Source: Lysobacteraceae bacterium
GTDB lineage: Bacteria; Pseudomonadota; Gammaproteobacteria; Xanthomonadales; Xanthomonadaceae
Direction: 5' to 3'
Length of the DNA stretch: 7,585 nucleotides
Assembly (NCBI GenBank): GCA_027483745.1
Contig: JAIXTZ010000027.1
Location: 1-7,585 of the forward strand
Both the position numbers and the translations under genes were made by a program. The notes under the pieces are model-generated. The model was given only the letters and a program-made list of their open reading frames with translations, had not been told where the DNA came from and did no database searches. Positions within the stretch are counted from its first letter, which is position 1. Each line of letters opens with the position of its first letter. Shown piece by piece: positions 6,409 through 7,585 of the stretch.

Positions 6409-6442
6409 GCGTCGGTGCCCGCCGAGGCGATCCCGGAATTGA

Positions 6443-7177
6443 TCAGAGCGTCGAGTACGCGCTCTGCGGCCGCTGACCCCGAAGACCATCGTTGCGGGGA
6501 CGTTCGTCGCGCTCCGCGTCGTAGCGCGCCTGCGCGGCAGCGGCCTCATCCGGCTCAGACCAGAACCCGCCATCCAACGGCTCGCCGATGTACACGGGCA
6601 CGGAATCCTTGAGATCCGTGTACTCATGCGCGTAGTACTCGGCACAGTCACCCGGCATGTCATCCGCGATGTAGAACTCGCCATCGCCCAGCGGGCGTCG
6701 GTTCACGGTATTGATCGCCGAAGCGCTGCAGATGCGGCCTTCGCCGTCGGCACCGGGGGCGCGGGCCATGATCTCAACCAAGCGATCCATCCGCGCGTCG
6801 CCCTGACCGCTCGTCTTCGGACACAGCTTGAGGAAGTTCAGGCGCCGCCACGGCTTGACGGTAAGGTACTTGCGGATCGGCGGGACGCATTGCGAAACGC
6901 GCCCACCAGCACCGGCGCTGCCGGCGAGGCAGAGGATGACTTCGCAGGCCGTAGCGGCATCACCGGTCGGGCCTGGCGGCAACGAGGACATCAGCTGCTG
7001 GATCTGCGCGGCCACTTCGGGACTGACACCCGGGGGAATCATCGGATCCGCAGAAGCCGTGGCCGCCGGCGCCGGCGTCGGCGGACTCACGTTCGCCGGG
7101 TCCACCGCGGCGTTGACGCGAACAGCAAAGAAGCCCAAAACGAGAACGAGGGCAGGAACGAACACGGAGGATCGCAT
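6443..7177 (-). CDS. Secreted TrbM/KikA/MpfK-family conjugal-transfer-like protein
   Basis: The 244-residue product starts with a Sec signal (MRSSVFVPALVLVLGFFAVR, cleavage near residue 23). A Pro/Ala-rich region (25-75) follows, then a cysteine-rich domain with CEVILCLAG (78-86), QCVPPIRKYLTV (96-107), WRRLNFLKLCP (110-120) and further Cys at 150 and 178. The spacing of CxxxxCL...C.p.i.kyf...FLklCP is that of the TrbM/KikA/MpfK family, periplasmic proteins of conjugative T4SSs whose precise role is unclear. The paired cysteines suggest disulfides. The C-terminal 40 residues are charged and repetitive in Arg/Ala/Glu. The start at 7177 follows AAGGAA by 8 nt. Same strand as virB7, 99 nt upstream, so probably part of the T4SS transcript. 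Family assignment is from motif recall, not a search. Confidence 0.75.
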   Translation of the reverse strand: MRSSVFVPALVLVLGFFAVRVNAAVDPANVSPPTPAPAATASADPMIPPGVSPEVAAQIQQLMSSLPPGPTGDAATACEVILCLAGSAGAGGRVSQCVPPIRKYLTVKPWRRLNFLKLCPKTSGQGDARMDRLVEIMARAPGADGEGRICSASAINTVNRRPLGDGEFYIADDMPGDCAEYYAHEYTDLKDSVPVYIGEPLDGGFWSEPDEAAAAQARYDAERDERPRNDGLRGQRPQSAYSTL

Positions 7178-7259
7178 GGGGGGCTTTCCTTGCCAGGCCT
7201 AGGGGGCGGCATGGCATTCGGGGGGAATGGGGGGATAACAAGACCGACGTTACGTGGGG
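7178..7259 (+). other. Cluster of five G-tracts upstream of the trbM-like gene
   Basis: Runs of 6, 5, 6, 6 and 4 G occur at 7178-7183, 7202-7206, 7220-7225, 7229-7234 and 7256-7259 on the + strand. The minus-strand leader is correspondingly C-rich, with CCCCCC directly before the ATG. Some loops exceed the usual G-quadruplex limit, so a quadruplex is possible but not certain. Confidence 0.5.
7186..7191 (-). promoter_or_regulatory. Shine-Dalgarno of the trbM-like gene
   Basis: AAGGAA on the minus strand, 8 nt before the ATG at 7177. It supports that start and is embedded in the C-rich leader. Confidence 0.7.
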
Positions 7260-7281
7260 ATAGCGTTCCGCCGGCCTGCTA

Positions 7282-7311
7282 AGTTTTTCAGTAACGCCCC
7301 GCGTACGTCAA
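7282..7311 (-). promoter_or_regulatory. Candidate promoter for the T4SS operon
   Basis: A good -35 box TTGACG lies at 7306-7311 (minus strand). With an 18-nt spacer the -10 would be AAAACT (7282-7287), a weak 3 of 6 match; the 17-nt alternative is no better. It is about 105 nt upstream of the trbM-like start and downstream of the rplQ terminator, where a separate promoter is expected. The -10 is unconvincing, so this is only a candidate. Confidence 0.3.
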
Positions 7312-7339
7312 CAGATTCGGCTTCAATCGATGTCGGAAT

Positions 7340-7367
7340 TCGTTGCAAGGCTCGCCAACGGCAACGA
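7340..7367. promoter_or_regulatory. Imperfectly spaced dyad upstream of the candidate promoter
   Basis: tcgttgc (7340-7346) and gcaacga (7361-7367) are exact 7-bp inverted arms 14 bp apart, about 30-55 bp upstream of the candidate -35. Nearby, cgatcctca occurs twice as a direct repeat (7365-7373 and 7395-7403). These could form an activator or repressor site; no known consensus is recognised. Confidence 0.3.
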
Positions 7368-7419
7368 TCCTCAACGTCATCCGGCACAGCGTGGCGATCC
7401 TCAGGCCGCCTGATCACCC

Positions 7420-7447
7420 AAAAAGAACCCCGGCCGGGGCCGGGGTT
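7420..7447 (-). terminator. Intrinsic terminator after rplQ
   Basis: On the minus strand a GC-rich inverted repeat (AACCCCGGCC and GGCCGGGGTT, 7447-7426, with 2 bases between them) is followed by CTTTTT. A 9-bp stem with a 4-base loop is the realistic fold. It lies 30 bp past the rplQ stop and should end the ribosomal/rpoA operon, insulating the T4SS genes from it. Confidence 0.9.
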
Positions 7448-7477
7448 TCTGATGACACTGCCGATGCTCGCGGACGC

Positions 7478-7585
7478 TTACTCGGCGTCGACGGCCTCGG
7501 TGGCACGCGGACGATCCACCAGCTCGACGTAAGCCATCGGGGCGTTGTCGCCCGGACGGAAGCCGCACTTGAGGATGCGCAGGTA
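7478..7585 (-). CDS. rplQ: 50S ribosomal protein L17, C-terminal 35 residues (partial)
   Basis: The last 35 codons and TAA stop of bL17 enter from the right edge. The peptide includes [20 protein letters not shown] and ends in the acidic tail RATEAVDAE, with the ILK.GFR.GD.APMA.VEL pattern of proteobacterial L17 C-termini. L17 is a structural protein of the large ribosomal subunit and is usually the final gene of the rpoA (alpha) operon. That fits the strong terminator directly downstream. The N-terminal part is outside the window. Confidence 0.95.
   Translation of the reverse strand, partial: YLRILKCGFRPGDNAPMAYVELVDRPRATEAVDAE

Noticed and set aside
7254..7532. + strand open frame of 92 codons across the spacer and rplQ
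   Set aside because: Crosses the rplQ terminator and antisense to rplQ, Ser/Arg-rich, no ribosome site or family resemblance.
1..7585. Insertion sequences, tRNA genes, CRISPR arrays or att repeats
   Set aside because: No transposase, tRNA fold, regularly spaced repeats or flanking direct repeats could be seen in the window.

Overview
The window reads as a chromosomal segment of a gammaproteobacterium of the Xanthomonadaceae/Lysobacteraceae (Xanthomonas, Stenotrophomonas, Lysobacter or Luteimonas-like). The base composition is GC-rich. The right edge carries the C-terminus of ribosomal protein L17 (rplQ) on the minus strand. Almost everything to its left is a type IV secretion system (T4SS) operon on the same strand, in the order virB7-virB8-virB9-virB10-virB11-virB1-virB2-virB3-virB4. 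That order, and a virB7 lipoprotein enlarged by an N0-like domain, are hallmarks of the Xanthomonadaceae bacteria-killing system (X-T4SS).

Layout in transcription direction, right to left: the rplQ 3' end (7585-7478) and a strong intrinsic terminator (7447-7420); a gene-free spacer of about 240 bp (7419-7178) with a candidate promoter, a dyad and several G-tracts on the + strand; a secreted TrbM/KikA-like protein (7177-6443); a 99-bp gap with a CsrA-like motif; virB7 (6343-5915); a tightly packed block virB8-virB9-virB10-virB11-virB1 (5904-995) whose genes overlap by 4 bp (ATGA) or lie 2 bp apart; a 118-bp gap with two hairpins; virB2-virB3 (876-211); a 94-bp gap with an 11-bp-stem hairpin; and the first 38 codons of virB4 (116-1), which runs out of the window.

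Together these genes encode the outer-membrane core complex (VirB7/9/10), the inner-membrane scaffold (VirB8, VirB3), the pilin (VirB2), the peptidoglycan-cleaving enzyme (VirB1) and two ATPases (VirB11 and the start of VirB4). The coupling protein VirD4, VirB5, VirB6 and any effector/immunity pairs are not in the window. In Xanthomonas citri virD4 lies just upstream of virB7; here that place is taken by the trbM-like gene and rplQ.

The system type is therefore known. The points that merit a second look are the TrbM-like gene at its head, the placement directly behind the ribosomal operon, and the hairpin-bearing gaps at module boundaries. Long open frames on the + strand are interpreted as GC-rich shadows of the minus-strand genes.
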